From JAWODU01 sp046483125 (GTDB lineage: Bacteria; Verrucomicrobiota; Kiritimatiellia; UBA8416; JAWODU01): DNA of 33,689 bases. Positions 1-8,191 of this stretch are shown piece by piece. Location: contig JAWODU010000038.1 of NCBI GenBank assembly GCA_046483125.1, forward strand, positions 1 through 33,689. The letters run 5' to 3'. The notes under the pieces are model-generated. The model made no database searches, was not told where the DNA came from, and saw nothing but the letters and a program-made list of their open reading frames with translations. Numbering within the stretch: position 1 is the first letter of the stretch; every line of letters begins with the position of its first letter. The position numbers and the translations under genes are program-made.

Positions 1-2
1 CT

Positions 3-95
3 TCCCGCTTTCAGCGGGACAAGTCTGCAAGCTTGCCACGCCGTAGGCGTGGGCCCCGCCCTCCGAGCGTGTATACATATACCCGAGGAGGGCGG
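3..95. repeat. cluster of three compact inverted repeats
   Basis: Three hairpins follow each other. Hairpin 1 has a 7 bp stem, TCCCGCT/AGCGGGA at 3-9 and 13-19, with a 3 nt loop. Hairpin 2 has a 7 bp stem, CCACGCC/GGCGTGG at 36-42 and 46-52, with loop GTA. Hairpin 3 has a 9 bp stem, CCGCCCTCC/GGAGGGCGG at 56-64 and 87-95, enclosing a smaller GTATA/TATAC stem at 71-75 and 78-82. Stem complementarity is seen directly. There is no T-tract, so an intrinsic terminator is not supported. It could be a REP-like palindromic element or a structured 3' end of a gene lying to the left. From 96 to 258 I see nothing further. Confidence 0.5.
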
Positions 96-258
96 AAACG
101 AAGCAGAAGCGGTGAGATCGCGGTTCGATTTGCGAACGAAATGCGTGACGCGGGGCTACAGGGCACACACGGACCCCAAAACGCCGAACCCTTCCCGGAC
201 CCCGGCCTGCGTAGCGCGGGGGACTGCCACAGCACTCAAAGAACTTGCCCTTCCCCCC

Positions 259-287
259 TTGACATCTCTGTCCCGCCTCCCTATTTT
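259..287 (+). promoter_or_regulatory. sigma70-type promoter for the fucosidase gene
   Basis: A perfect -35 TTGACA (259-264) is followed after 17 bp by TATTTT (282-287), which matches the -10 consensus at four of six bases. Transcription would start near 294, leaving a leader of about 65 nt before the ATG at 360. Assigned by eye. Confidence 0.55.
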
Positions 288-359
288 CTGCCTGTTTAGT
301 TACCGGCGCGGACCCGTCCCGCCGGCCCGAATAGAGTAACCTGCAAGCAAGGAGCCGCC

Positions 360-1649
360 ATGACCGATTACGTTCCGCTGGGAGAATACCAGAAGTCCAT
401 TGAACAGACCCGTGACAAACGCATGAAATGGTGGCGCGAAGCCCGCTTCGGCATGTTTATTCACTACGGCACCTACGCCCTTCTCGGCAGAAACGAGTGG
501 GTACGCGCGCTCGAAAACATCCCGGAGGCGGAGTACGACACACTCGCCGACAGGTTTTCGCCCCGTCCGGGCTGTCCCCGGGAATGGGCCGAACTGGCCG
601 CCGCCTCCGGCATGAAATACATGGTCATGACCACGAAGCACCACGAGGGTTTCTGCCTCTGGGACACGGAGCAGACCGATTACAATTCGGTAAAGCGCGG
701 CCCGAAAAGAGATATCGTGGCCGAGTACGTCGAAGCCTGCCGGGAATTCGGCATGAAGGTCGGATTTTATTACTCGCTGATGGACTGGCATCATCCCGAC
801 GGAGGACGATGCGCTTACGATCCCGACGCGCGGCGGCGGTTTCTCGATTTCACGCAGGCGTGCGTGCGCGAACTTCTTACGAAGTACGGGGAAATAGACG
901 TTCTCTGGTACGACGTTGCCCGCCCTTTCACTTCTTATGAAGGCTGGGAATCCCTGAAAATGAACCAGATGGTCCGCGAGCTTCAGCCGGATATCATTGT
1001 CAACAACCGCTCAATACTGCAGGAGGACTTCGGGACGCCCGAAGGACACGTAACCGCCCAGGAACACGACTGGGAAGCCTGCATGACCTTCAACAACAGC
1101 AGTTGGGGATACGTCCCTTCCGATCAGGTCGCGCCGGACAGCTACAACGTGCGGGGAATACTCGGAATGCTCAACACCGCCTGCGCGGGCGCCGGGAATC
1201 TACTGCTCAACATCGGCCCCGCTCCCGACGGAAGCGTGCCTCCCGAAACCGTGGAACCCCTCAAGGCCGCCGGAAAATGGCTGGAAAAATACGGTAACGC
1301 CGTTTACGGATGCCTGGACCGGGCCAACTACCGCGCCAACGCCTGCGGCGGGTGGTCACGGAAAGGCAGCCGCGCCTTTTACTGGTGCCGCATCTGGCCG
1401 GAAGCTGAAATGAGCCTCGGCGGCTTTATGACCAGACTGAACGCCGTGCGCCTGCTCCCCGACGGAAAGCCGGTCAAATTCGAACAGAAGGGGCAGAGAA
1501 TTATTCTCAAAGACCTCGGCGAAAAAAGCCCCGACGACATAGCGGGTATCGCGGTAATGGAATTCGAATTCGCCGAAGAGCCGAAACACCTCCGGTGCAG
1601 TCTCACCCCGGCCCTGCACAACGGAATGGACAACAGCCCGATGTTCTGA
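360..1649 (+). CDS. alpha-L-fucosidase, GH29 family
   Basis: This 429-residue protein would release terminal L-fucose from glycans by a retaining mechanism. GH29 hallmarks are visible: FIHYGTY at 33-39, TTKHHEGFCLWD at 91-102 (substrate-binding His pair 94/95), WYD at 183-185 with Asp185 in the position of the catalytic nucleophile, and NLLLNIGPAPDG at 280-291. No signal peptide is seen at the N-terminus, so it may be cytoplasmic and act on imported oligosaccharides. The ATG is preceded by AAGGAG five bases upstream. It converges on the NahK-like kinase with only 13 bp between the stop codons, suggesting linked use of fucosylated, amino-sugar-containing glycans such as mucin. The short C-terminal part looks like the usual beta-sandwich. 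Specificity among GH29 subfamilies cannot be told from the sequence. Confidence 0.9.
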   Translation: MTDYVPLGEYQKSIEQTRDKRMKWWREARFGMFIHYGTYALLGRNEWVRALENIPEAEYDTLADRFSPRPGCPREWAELAAASGMKYMVMTTKHHEGFCLWDTEQTDYNSVKRGPKRDIVAEYVEACREFGMKVGFYYSLMDWHHPDGGRCAYDPDARRRFLDFTQACVRELLTKYGEIDVLWYDVARPFTSYEGWESLKMNQMVRELQPDIIVNNRSILQEDFGTPEGHVTAQEHDWEACMTFNNSSWGYVPSDQVAPDSYNVRGILGMLNTACAGAGNLLLNIGPAPDGSVPPETVEPLKAAGKWLEKYGNAVYGCLDRANYRANACGGWSRKGSRAFYWCRIWPEAEMSLGGFMTRLNAVRLLPDGKPVKFEQKGQRIILKDLGEKSPDDIAGIAVMEFEFAEEPKHLRCSLTPALHNGMDNSPMF

Positions 1650-1662
1650 CGCCGGGCGGGTT

Positions 1663-2772
1663 TTACCGGGCGCTCTCCAGGATTTTCCGGATGGCGGATT
1701 CGCGGGCCTCAATGCTTTCGCACAGCTTGAACTGAACGCGCGCTCTGTTCAGGTTCTGACCTTCATGCCGAATTTTGAAGTACTTGTCGCCCGCTATGAA
1801 ATCGGCGAAAAACCTCAGGCCCAGCTCGAAAGTCAAAAGCCGGATACTGTCGAAAAGATAACGGCGATCCTCATCCGTAAGGAAACTCTTAGCGCAAGTC
1901 ATGTACCCCTTTACGATTGAACGGCACAGATCCGTATCGAAGTAAACCTCCTTCAGGTCCCGCGTTTCCTCGCCGCCGGGGTTGCACGATGAACGCATGC
2001 AGTCGCCGAAGTCGTAATGAATAAGGCCCGGCTTCACGGTGTCCAGGTCCACGATACAGGTGCCCTTGCCCGTGGCGTCGTCTATCATCACATTGGCTAT
2101 TTTCGGGTCTCCGTGAATCGGCCGAAGTTGAAGGGTTCTTTTTTTCCTGGCGTCTTCAAGCACCGAACACCATTCCCTGCGCTCATCCACGAAACGATTA
2201 CACCGCCCGGCTTCGGCGGAACTCCCGAGACGCGACCTGCCTTCCTCCGTTTCAAGCGCCTCGTCCAGTTTTTTGAGGTACCCCGGCGTGATGTGAAACC
2301 CGACAAGCGTATCGAGAAGCGACTCAGCCGGAATGTCGTTTATCAGCCTCTGGAACTGCCCCAGCACGAAACCGGCCTCGTAGGCGTGTTCCGGGCTCTG
2401 GACACTTTCGTAGGAATGAGCTGAAGCAATAAGCGATATCGCCCGCCAGCATTCCCCGTCGCTGTCCATGTAATAATCCTGCCCGTCCTTGGTGGGGATC
2501 ACCCTCGGCAACTGCCAGATCCGGTCGGACATATGCATTTCCTCTTCCAGCCGCTTGTGGACGTGCTCGGTAACGAGCTTCATGTTGCTCATTATGGCCG
2601 CCGGCTCCGGAAACACCGACGTGTTGATCCTCTGTAGAATAAACCTCTGTTCAGAAAAAGTGGTGCGCAGTATCGCAAGATACGTGTCGTTCACGTTGCC
2701 GCTTCCCGTCGGGTCCACGGTAACAAGCCGCCCGGCAACGTCAAACTGCTGTGCCATCAAAGCCGCTTTCAT
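1663..2772 (-). CDS. aminoglycoside-phosphotransferase-fold sugar kinase, NahK-like
   Basis: A 369-residue kinase of the APH/choline-kinase fold. The N-terminal lobe carries GSGNVNDTY (23-31) and RFILQRINTSVF (43-54), both typical of N-acetylhexosamine 1-kinases. The C-lobe has the catalytic loop IHGDPKIANVMID (219-231; Asp222, Asn227) and the metal motif VDLDTVKPG (241-249). Family members phosphorylate GlcNAc or GalNAc at C1 in salvage of host glycans; that substrate is an inference here. It is encoded convergently with the fucosidase. The ATG at 2772 has purine-rich stretches upstream (AGGAG, then GGAAAGG); Met6 is a possible internal start. The window has no obvious UDP-sugar pyrophosphorylase or sugar phosphorylase partner. 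Confidence 0.82.
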   Translation of the reverse strand: MKAALMAQQFDVAGRLVTVDPTGSGNVNDTYLAILRTTFSEQRFILQRINTSVFPEPAAIMSNMKLVTEHVHKRLEEEMHMSDRIWQLPRVIPTKDGQDYYMDSDGECWRAISLIASAHSYESVQSPEHAYEAGFVLGQFQRLINDIPAESLLDTLVGFHITPGYLKKLDEALETEEGRSRLGSSAEAGRCNRFVDERREWCSVLEDARKKRTLQLRPIHGDPKIANVMIDDATGKGTCIVDLDTVKPGLIHYDFGDCMRSSCNPGGEETRDLKEVYFDTDLCRSIVKGYMTCAKSFLTDEDRRYLFDSIRLLTFELGLRFFADFIAGDKYFKIRHEGQNLNRARVQFKLCESIEARESAIRKILESAR

Positions 2773-2834
2773 AGACCTTTCCGCTCCTGTTTTCGTTTAG
2801 CGGCCTGGGCCTGCCTTGGTGCCGCCGCCGATGC

Positions 2835-2863
2835 TGTGTACCACAAGCCCGCCGCACTGTCAA
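2835..2863 (-). promoter_or_regulatory. putative promoter of the NahK-like kinase
   Basis: On the minus strand a perfect -35 TTGACA (2863-2858) lies 17 bp before TACACA (2840-2835), a weak -10 with three of six matches. Start of transcription would be near 2828, giving a leader of about 56 nt. The rest of the 263 bp gap holds another TTGACA on the plus strand (2984-2989), 52 bp before the next gene, but without a good -10 at 16-18 bp. Confidence 0.4.
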
Positions 2864-3035
2864 AAACCTTTTGGCTTGATTTCCGGCCGCCCCCCGGATA
2901 GATTAATCGCAAAGCCCCCGGAAATGGCCCGAATGCGGTATTTTCGGGCTCAAAAACCCTAATAAACAGCGCATGGGCGCCGTTTGACAGATGAAGGCTT
3001 TAAAGGACTACATGTGATTTAAACGAAGATAAGCT

Positions 3036-4670
3036 ATGGACGAAACCACAGAGGCAATGGAAGAATTCGTTGAGGAGGGAATGCGGCCCGAGCACGAGAT
3101 GATGAAGCTCTTCGACGATCTCCCTTTTCGCGCAAAAGTCAACAGGTTTTTCCGTGGGCTGAAACAGCCCAAAGACAGCGGCGAATACAAGTGGGCCAGA
3201 CTGCAGTTACTGCGTCTCTCCGCGCCCGTTTCGGCCGTGGTGGTGCCGATTGTAGCGCTGGGTCTCCTCACCGTCTTCGCGGCGATGCGTCCGGAAGTAC
3301 AGCGGACGTACAAGGTCCAGATAATGGAACCCGAAAGCATGGAAGAGCTTGAAGAGCCGCTGGAGCCGCCCGAGCCCATAGAACCGCCCCCTCCTCCCGA
3401 CGACGTTGAGTTTACCCCCGACATGACCGCGCCTCCCACCAAGTTCGCCGGTCCGCCCACGGATTTCAGTCCCCAGCCGGCGGAGTTCAACGCCGTGGCA
3501 CTGGTAAAAAGCCCGGTTATCATGAAAGGCATCTACGGAAGCCGCAGTCCCGGCGCCCGCGGCGACGCAATGGCCAAGTACGACGCCCCCCCGATGGCCG
3601 AAGGGGCCGTACTGCGCGCCCTTCGCTGGCTCAAGAAGAACCAGAAGGAAAACGGTTCCTGGGAGGGCAAAAGTCCTCCGGCAATGACCGCGCTGGCCCT
3701 CATGGCCTTTCTCGCCCACGGCGACACACCGGCCTCCGAGGAATTCGGCTACACCGTGCAGAGGGCCATAGAGTATCTTCTCGCCTCCCGGAAAGGAGAC
3801 GGCGGCTGGAACCGGAAATACACGCACGCCATCGTCACCTACGCCATCTGCGAGGCGTATGCGCTTACCAGCATTCCCGAAGTGGGAGACGCGGCTGAAA
3901 AGGCCATTGAAATCATCATCAAGGGCCAGAACCCCGAAGGCGGCTGGCGCTACAAGCTCAACGGACAAGGCAAAAGCGACACATCCTGCATGGGCTGGGC
4001 CGCCCAAGCCCTGAAGGCCGCGCGCATGGCCGGCATTTACGTGAGCGGAATGGACGAGTGCATCGTAAAGGCCATTGCGGGGTTCAAGAGAAACTACAAA
4101 CGCATAGACTCAGACAGCGGCGGTTTCGGCTACACGGGACCGGGTGTCAGGGGGCTGACAAGCGTCGGCGTACTCTGCCTTCAGCTTCTCGGCGAGCCGC
4201 AGTGCGACCAGGTCATAGGCGGTCTCAACACTCTGGACAGGTCAACTTACTACTGGCGGCCCGATGCAGCCCGCGGAAAACCTTTCTTCAACAAGAACTA
4301 CTACTGGTACTACACGACCCAGGCCATGTTCCATTCCGGAGGAGACAGGTGGAAAATATGGAACAAGACATTCTCCCCGGTTCTTATCAAGGAACAGACC
4401 ATCATTGAAAACGGTATTGAAGGTCCCGACGGCAAGATGAAGGACATCGGCTTCTGGGAAATGGAAAAGGAAATCACGGGCCATACCGGCGGCGTGGTTA
4501 TGGACACCGCATTGTGCACGCTCCAGCTCGAGGTGTACTACCGCTACCTTCCCACCTTCGCGAGCGAAAAGGGAGAAGACGCAGAGGAAGAAGAAGGCCT
4601 GGGGAAGAAAGCGAAAAAGGCCGGTTTTCAGTCCGAGGAAGACGTCAACGTCAAGATCCAGGGCATCTGA
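3036..4670 (+). CDS. membrane-anchored prenyltransferase/squalene-oxidase-repeat protein with TonB-like N-terminus
   Basis: A 544-residue protein in three parts. Residues 1-62 are charged and probably cytoplasmic; 63-84 form one hydrophobic segment; 98-127 are acidic and proline-rich (EEPLEPPEPIEPPPPP), as in the periplasmic spacer of TonB. From about 188 to 515 it has repeats of the terpene-cyclase/prenyltransferase alpha/alpha-toroid type, with QW-like motifs NGSWEG (206-211), GDGGWNRK (254-261), PEGGWRYK (300-307) and SGGFGYTG (361-368). I do not see the catalytic DxDD of squalene-hopene cyclases, so cyclase activity is doubtful. The C-terminus is Glu/Lys-rich. It lies tail-to-tail with comM and near exbB-exbD-tonB. 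The TonB SxxxH transmembrane motif is absent. Similar proteins are common in PVC genomes without known function; a periplasmic binding role is my guess. Ribosome binding site is weak. Confidence 0.75.
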   Translation: MDETTEAMEEFVEEGMRPEHEMMKLFDDLPFRAKVNRFFRGLKQPKDSGEYKWARLQLLRLSAPVSAVVVPIVALGLLTVFAAMRPEVQRTYKVQIMEPESMEELEEPLEPPEPIEPPPPPDDVEFTPDMTAPPTKFAGPPTDFSPQPAEFNAVALVKSPVIMKGIYGSRSPGARGDAMAKYDAPPMAEGAVLRALRWLKKNQKENGSWEGKSPPAMTALALMAFLAHGDTPASEEFGYTVQRAIEYLLASRKGDGGWNRKYTHAIVTYAICEAYALTSIPEVGDAAEKAIEIIIKGQNPEGGWRYKLNGQGKSDTSCMGWAAQALKAARMAGIYVSGMDECIVKAIAGFKRNYKRIDSDSGGFGYTGPGVRGLTSVGVLCLQLLGEPQCDQVIGGLNTLDRSTYYWRPDAARGKPFFNKNYYWYYTTQAMFHSGGDRWKIWNKTFSPVLIKEQTIIENGIEGPDGKMKDIGFWEMEKEITGHTGGVVMDTALCTLQLEVYYRYLPTFASEKGEDAEEEEGLGKKAKKAGFQSEEDVNVKIQGI

Positions 4671-4682
4671 AGCAACCTGGCC

Positions 4683-6218
4683 CTACACCCACAACTGCCT
4701 GTCCAGCGTCCTGTACTGGATGGCTTCGCTGACGTGTTCGGGGGTGATGTCCCCGCAGCCCTCAAGATCGGCGATTGTGCGGGATACCTTAAGGATTCTG
4801 TCGTAGGCCCGGGCGCTGAAGTTCATTTCGGTAATGGCCATCTTTAGCAGGCCCTGGGCTTCATCTCCAAGGGAGCAGAACTTCTGGAGGTCCCTGGAGC
4901 GCATGACGGAGTTGGTGTGGAACTTCTTTCTCCTTTTGAACCGCTCATCCTGAACGCGGCGGGCGGCGGCCACGCGCCTTCTTATGTCGGCCGAACTCTC
5001 CCCGCCTGCCAGCCCGGACATCTCCCGGTATTCCATGCTGGGGACTTCAACGTGTATGTCTATCCTGTCCAGAAGGGGACCCGATACCCTGTTCCGGTAG
5101 TTCTGCACGTCCCGCAGACTGCACCGGCATTCGCGCTTGCTGTCTCCGAAGTACCCGCACTTGCACGGGTTCATCGCGGCCACGAGCATGAAACTGCACG
5201 GAAACGTAACGCTTGCCGCGGCCCGTGAAATTGTCACAAAACCGTCTTCGACGGGTTGTCTCAGCACCTCCAATACATTCCTGTGGAACTCGGGAAGCTC
5301 GTCGAGAAACAGCACACCGTTGTGGGCAAGGCTTACCTCGCCGGGAACGGGGTGCGTTCCCCCTCCGAGAAGACCGGCGTCCGAAATGGTATGATGCGGG
5401 GCCCTGAACGGGCGGCCGGCAACAAGACCGTGGTGGGCCTTGAGGGTCCCGGCAATGCTGTGGATCTTCGTGGTTTCCAGTGATTCCTCGACAGACAGTT
5501 CCGGAAGTATCGAGGGAATGCGGCGCGAAAGCATCGTCTTGCCCGTGCCGGGAGGGCCTATCATCAGGAGATTGTGGCCTCCGGCCACGGCCACTTCAAT
5601 CGCGCGCTTGGCCTGTTCCTGGCCCTTGACGTCGGCGAAGTCCTCTTCATATCGGCCGACTTCACCGTAGGCCTCTTTAATGTTCATCGCGAACGGCTTC
5701 TGCGGGAGTTCTCCCGCGAGAAAGTCGGCGGCCTGCCGCAGAGTCCGCACGGGATAGACGTTCAGGTCCTGCACCACCGCCGCTTCCTCAGCGTTTTCTT
5801 CCGGCACAATCAGTCCCCGCCGCCCTTCTTCCCTGGCACGCATGGCTATGGGAAGAACGCCTTTCACCTTGCGGACTTCACCGCTCAGGGCCAGCTCGCC
5901 CACCAGAGTGAACCCGGCGAGCGTTTCCGGCTCTATGCCGTTGTCCGATGCTACCATTCCAACCGCTATGGGAAGATCGAAATTGGGGCCTTCCTTTTTT
6001 ATGTCGGCGGGGGCGAGGTTCACGGTTGTACGGCCCCTGTACGGCTCGAAGCCGGAATTCACAATGGCCGTCCGTACGCGATCCTTGCTTTCCTTAACGG
6101 CCGTGTCGGGAAGACCCACGATCACCACCTGCGGGTCGCCGGAACCGGCGTTTACCTCTATTTCCACGGAATAGGCGTCAACGCCGTAAACAGCTCCCGA
6201 GTATACCCTGGCCAGCAT
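4683..6218 (-). CDS. comM: YifB/ComM family Mg-chelatase-like AAA+ ATPase
   Basis: A 511-residue protein with the full family layout: an N-terminal ChlI-like/Lon-protease-like domain (1-170, starting MLARVYSGAVYGVD), a AAA+ domain (about 195-400) with Walker A GPPGTGKT at 221-228, Walker B VLFLDEL at 302-308 and sensor-like AAMNPC at 347-352, a Cys cluster at 352-366, and a C-terminal Mg-chelatase domain (about 410-507). Characterised ComM is a branch-migration helicase aiding integration of transforming DNA. The start ATG has GGGAG six bases upstream. It is last in the leftward exbB-exbD-tonB run but separated from tonB by 146 bp, so it may have its own promoter. Its sequence is intact. Confidence 0.9.
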   Translation of the reverse strand: MLARVYSGAVYGVDAYSVEIEVNAGSGDPQVVIVGLPDTAVKESKDRVRTAIVNSGFEPYRGRTTVNLAPADIKKEGPNFDLPIAVGMVASDNGIEPETLAGFTLVGELALSGEVRKVKGVLPIAMRAREEGRRGLIVPEENAEEAAVVQDLNVYPVRTLRQAADFLAGELPQKPFAMNIKEAYGEVGRYEEDFADVKGQEQAKRAIEVAVAGGHNLLMIGPPGTGKTMLSRRIPSILPELSVEESLETTKIHSIAGTLKAHHGLVAGRPFRAPHHTISDAGLLGGGTHPVPGEVSLAHNGVLFLDELPEFHRNVLEVLRQPVEDGFVTISRAAASVTFPCSFMLVAAMNPCKCGYFGDSKRECRCSLRDVQNYRNRVSGPLLDRIDIHVEVPSMEYREMSGLAGGESSADIRRRVAAARRVQDERFKRRKKFHTNSVMRSRDLQKFCSLGDEAQGLLKMAITEMNFSARAYDRILKVSRTIADLEGCGDITPEHVSEAIQYRTLDRQLWV

Positions 6219-6275
6219 TATTCACTCCCGTTGATAATCCGTGTTCTTCCGGCCGCCTGGCGCCGCTTCGCCCAC

Positions 6276-6293
6276 CACGGCACCGGTGCCGTG
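6276..6293. repeat. 18 bp perfect palindrome upstream of comM
   Basis: CACGGCACCGGTGCCGTG is its own reverse complement and lies 58-75 bp upstream of the comM start and downstream of tonB. With no spacer and no T-run beside it on the minus strand, a dimeric-regulator operator is as likely as an RNA hairpin. Confidence 0.45.
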
Positions 6294-6364
6294 AACGTAA
6301 GGCAAATGGATAGTATGGAATGAAAGAAGAAAATGCCAGCCAATTCAGAACCCGGAAAAAAACA

Positions 6365-6934
6365 TCACTCGACCAGGTCGAATCTCACAGTGAATTCACT
6401 CGGGCCGGGCGCAGGCCGGCCGCCTCCGGCGGCCACGAACGCGGCTTTCCCGAGGGCCCGGGCCGCCTCCCTGTCCAGCGCGCCGTAACCGCTTGATTTT
6501 ACAACTTCCACTTTCCGGGCCCGCCCCTCCGCCGTGACCCACGCCCTTACGACGACAACGCCCTCTTCTCCCCTGATCCGCGACGTAAGCGGGTAATTGG
6601 GATGAATTTCGCCTGCGACTACCGGCGTCTTGTGCGCGCCTCTGGACAGAATACCAGTGCCGGGAACCGGCTGTTCTTCGATCCTTTTTTCGGGTTTTTC
6701 TTCGATCAGCGCCGGTTTTCCCGGATCCTTCGGCTGTATTTCCGGCTCCGCCGCCACATTGCGAGGGGTCCCGGGCGCCACCAGAGTAAGTTCCACGGCC
6801 GATTCACCGAGCCGGAACTGCGGAAGGGGAGATCTGCGCCGAACGTCAACCCATGTGCCCGCGGCTAGACCGAAAACCGCATGGACGGCAAGCGCCGCCA
6901 TGAAACCCGTTAACAAATCACGATTACGTCTCAT
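6365..6934 (-). CDS. tonB: TonB family energy transducer
   Basis: A 189-residue protein with a short basic N-terminus, one transmembrane segment (9-29), a Pro/Glu/Lys-rich spacer (54-95) and a C-terminal TonB domain (about 108-189) with YPLTSRIRGEEGVVVV (114-129) and VVKSSGYGALD (144-154). It would couple the inner-membrane ExbB/ExbD proton channel to outer-membrane receptors. The SxxxH motif of classical TonB appears as A14xxxH18: the His is kept, the Ser is Ala. Its ATG overlaps the exbD stop (ATGA), so the two are translationally coupled. No TonB-dependent receptor gene is in the window. It could instead belong to a TolA-like system, but no TolB or Pal is present. Confidence 0.88.
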   Translation of the reverse strand: MRRNRDLLTGFMAALAVHAVFGLAAGTWVDVRRRSPLPQFRLGESAVELTLVAPGTPRNVAAEPEIQPKDPGKPALIEEKPEKRIEEQPVPGTGILSRGAHKTPVVAGEIHPNYPLTSRIRGEEGVVVVRAWVTAEGRARKVEVVKSSGYGALDREAARALGKAAFVAAGGGRPAPGPSEFTVRFDLVE

Positions 6935-7332
6935 TCCTGCCGGCTCACCTGAAAAGAAACGCTTTTTACCCCCGCGGATCTCAGCGCCGAAAGCAGTTCT
7001 ATTCCTGTTCCGAGGTTCGACCGGCTGTCTCCGCTTACAAGCACGGGCTTGTCTTTATCGCGCGCCTTCGCGGCGACACGGCCTACGGCCTGAACAAGGG
7101 TCATCCGCTCCCCGCCTACAAAAATCGCGTTGTTCTCGTCGATCATCACCATGATGGTTTTCCCCTGTTCAAGCGTACCCTCGCCAGAAGGAAGGTCAAC
7201 TCTCAACCCGCGGTAGACCGTCATGGACAGCATGGCGTAAATAAAGAAAACCAGGAGAAGAAAGACAACGTCTATCAACGGCACTATCTCTATTCTCGGC
7301 CTTCTGTCTTCGTATCCGGTCGCAAGGTGCAT
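6931..7332 (-). CDS. exbD: ExbD/TolR biopolymer transport protein
   Basis: A 133-residue protein with a cytoplasmic N-terminus, one transmembrane helix (about 17-40) beginning IEIVPLIDVVF with the conserved proton-path Asp at 21, and a periplasmic domain ending in SFQVSRQE. It forms the stator partner of ExbB. It lies 116 bp downstream of exbB across a gap holding an imperfect hairpin, and overlaps tonB by 4 nt. The start ATG has GGGGAA-like purines about ten bases upstream. Confidence 0.9.
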   Translation of the reverse strand: MHLATGYEDRRPRIEIVPLIDVVFLLLVFFIYAMLSMTVYRGLRVDLPSGEGTLEQGKTIMVMIDENNAIFVGGERMTLVQAVGRVAAKARDKDKPVLVSGDSRSNLGTGIELLSALRSAGVKSVSFQVSRQE

Positions 7333-7382
7333 GGTCGCAGGTTCCCCGACTCAGGCGGAAAAGTTAACGGTTCAGCATCCGG

Positions 7383-7447
7383 AGGAAAGAAACTACGAAA
7401 CCCGCGAAACGCGGGAGGTTATTCGCGTGTTTCGCAGTTGTCTCCTG
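7383..7447. repeat. nested imperfect inverted repeat between exbB and exbD
   Basis: The arms AACTACGAAAC (7391-7401) and GTTTCGCAGTT (7429-7439) pair at ten of eleven positions. A second, mutually exclusive 6 bp hairpin, CCCGCG-AAA-CGCGGG, lies inside at 7401-7415. The complementarity continues imperfectly outward (AGGA.../...TCCT). On mRNA this gives alternative folds between two cotranscribed genes and may set relative ExbB:ExbD levels or mark a processing site; this is inference. Confidence 0.45.
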
Positions 7448-7448
7448 A

Positions 7449-8066
7449 TTACTTACATTTGCTCTTTCTGTACGCCACTTCGAACTGTGTTGCAATCTGT
7501 TCCAGTTCCATGGCTTCTTTACGGGTCTTTGAAACAAAGTAGTTGTAGAACATGAGCGTTACCAGAGCCACCACGAGTCCGGTCGCCGTGGTGATCAGCG
7601 CCTGGGCGATGCCCCCGGTAACGGCTCTCGGGTCTTCGATGCCGCTGGCCCCGAGCAGGTCAAATGACTGGATGATACCCATGACCGTTCCCAGGATACC
7701 CAGAAGGGGAGCCATTGTGATAACCGTGTCCAGCACCGCGAGGCCGCACTTCATACGGCAAACGCGGTTGGTCGCCTCAACCTGCATTGCCTCGCTCAAC
7801 CCGTGCTTGCGCTCGCGCAGGCCCGCGGCAAGCACACCGGCGCGAAAATCACTCCCGCCGTTCCCGGCCGTATCGGCCGCTTCGTCGTACTTGCCCTCTT
7901 CCGTCAGTTCAAAGATCCTCTTGACCTTTCCGCTTTTACGTTTCCGCTCCTCGCGCGTCCAGAAGATGAGCCTTTCTATCACGATCGTCAGCGACGTCAG
8001 CGAGCACAGCAACAGCGCCCACATAACGGGACCGCCACGTTCAAAAAGGTTCTCGACAAATTCCAT
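7449..8066 (-). CDS. exbB: ExbB/TolQ/MotA family proton channel protein
   Basis: A 205-residue inner-membrane protein with three hydrophobic segments (about 11-33, 112-135, 152-176). The family signature is clear in APLLGILGTVMGII (119-132) and GGIAQALITTATGLVVAL (151-168), where Thr residues line the proton path. It should work with ExbD and TonB encoded downstream. The ATG at 8066 follows AAGGA by nine bases; an in-frame TTG at 8075, three codons earlier, is the alternative start. It begins 125 bp downstream of the ftsW stop on the same strand; a 14 bp palindrome lies in that gap. Confidence 0.9.
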   Translation of the reverse strand: MEFVENLFERGGPVMWALLLCSLTSLTIVIERLIFWTREERKRKSGKVKRIFELTEEGKYDEAADTAGNGGSDFRAGVLAAGLRERKHGLSEAMQVEATNRVCRMKCGLAVLDTVITMAPLLGILGTVMGIIQSFDLLGASGIEDPRAVTGGIAQALITTATGLVVALVTLMFYNYFVSKTRKEAMELEQIATQFEVAYRKSKCK

Positions 8067-8169
8067 TGGGTCCAATCCTTCTCCTGCCTTTCAGTGTCTC
8101 TGATACTTCGGGCCCGACTGCGTTTTTCCCTCCATGTTAATAAACGGTTCCTGAAGGCGCTTTGTTCAG

Positions 8170-8183
8170 AAACACGCGTGTTT
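8170..8183. repeat. 14 bp perfect palindrome after ftsW
   Basis: AAACACGCGTGTTT is perfectly self-complementary and begins nine bases past the ftsW stop on the minus strand. It might be part of a weak terminator closing the dcw operon or an operator for exbB, but no clear U-tract follows. The rest of the exbB-ftsW gap shows no convincing promoter. Confidence 0.35.
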
Positions 8184-8191
8184 GCCGTAAA

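Noticed and set aside
1650..1662. Bidirectional terminator between the fucosidase and kinase genes
   Set aside because: The GC-rich stretches around it are direct rather than inverted repeats.
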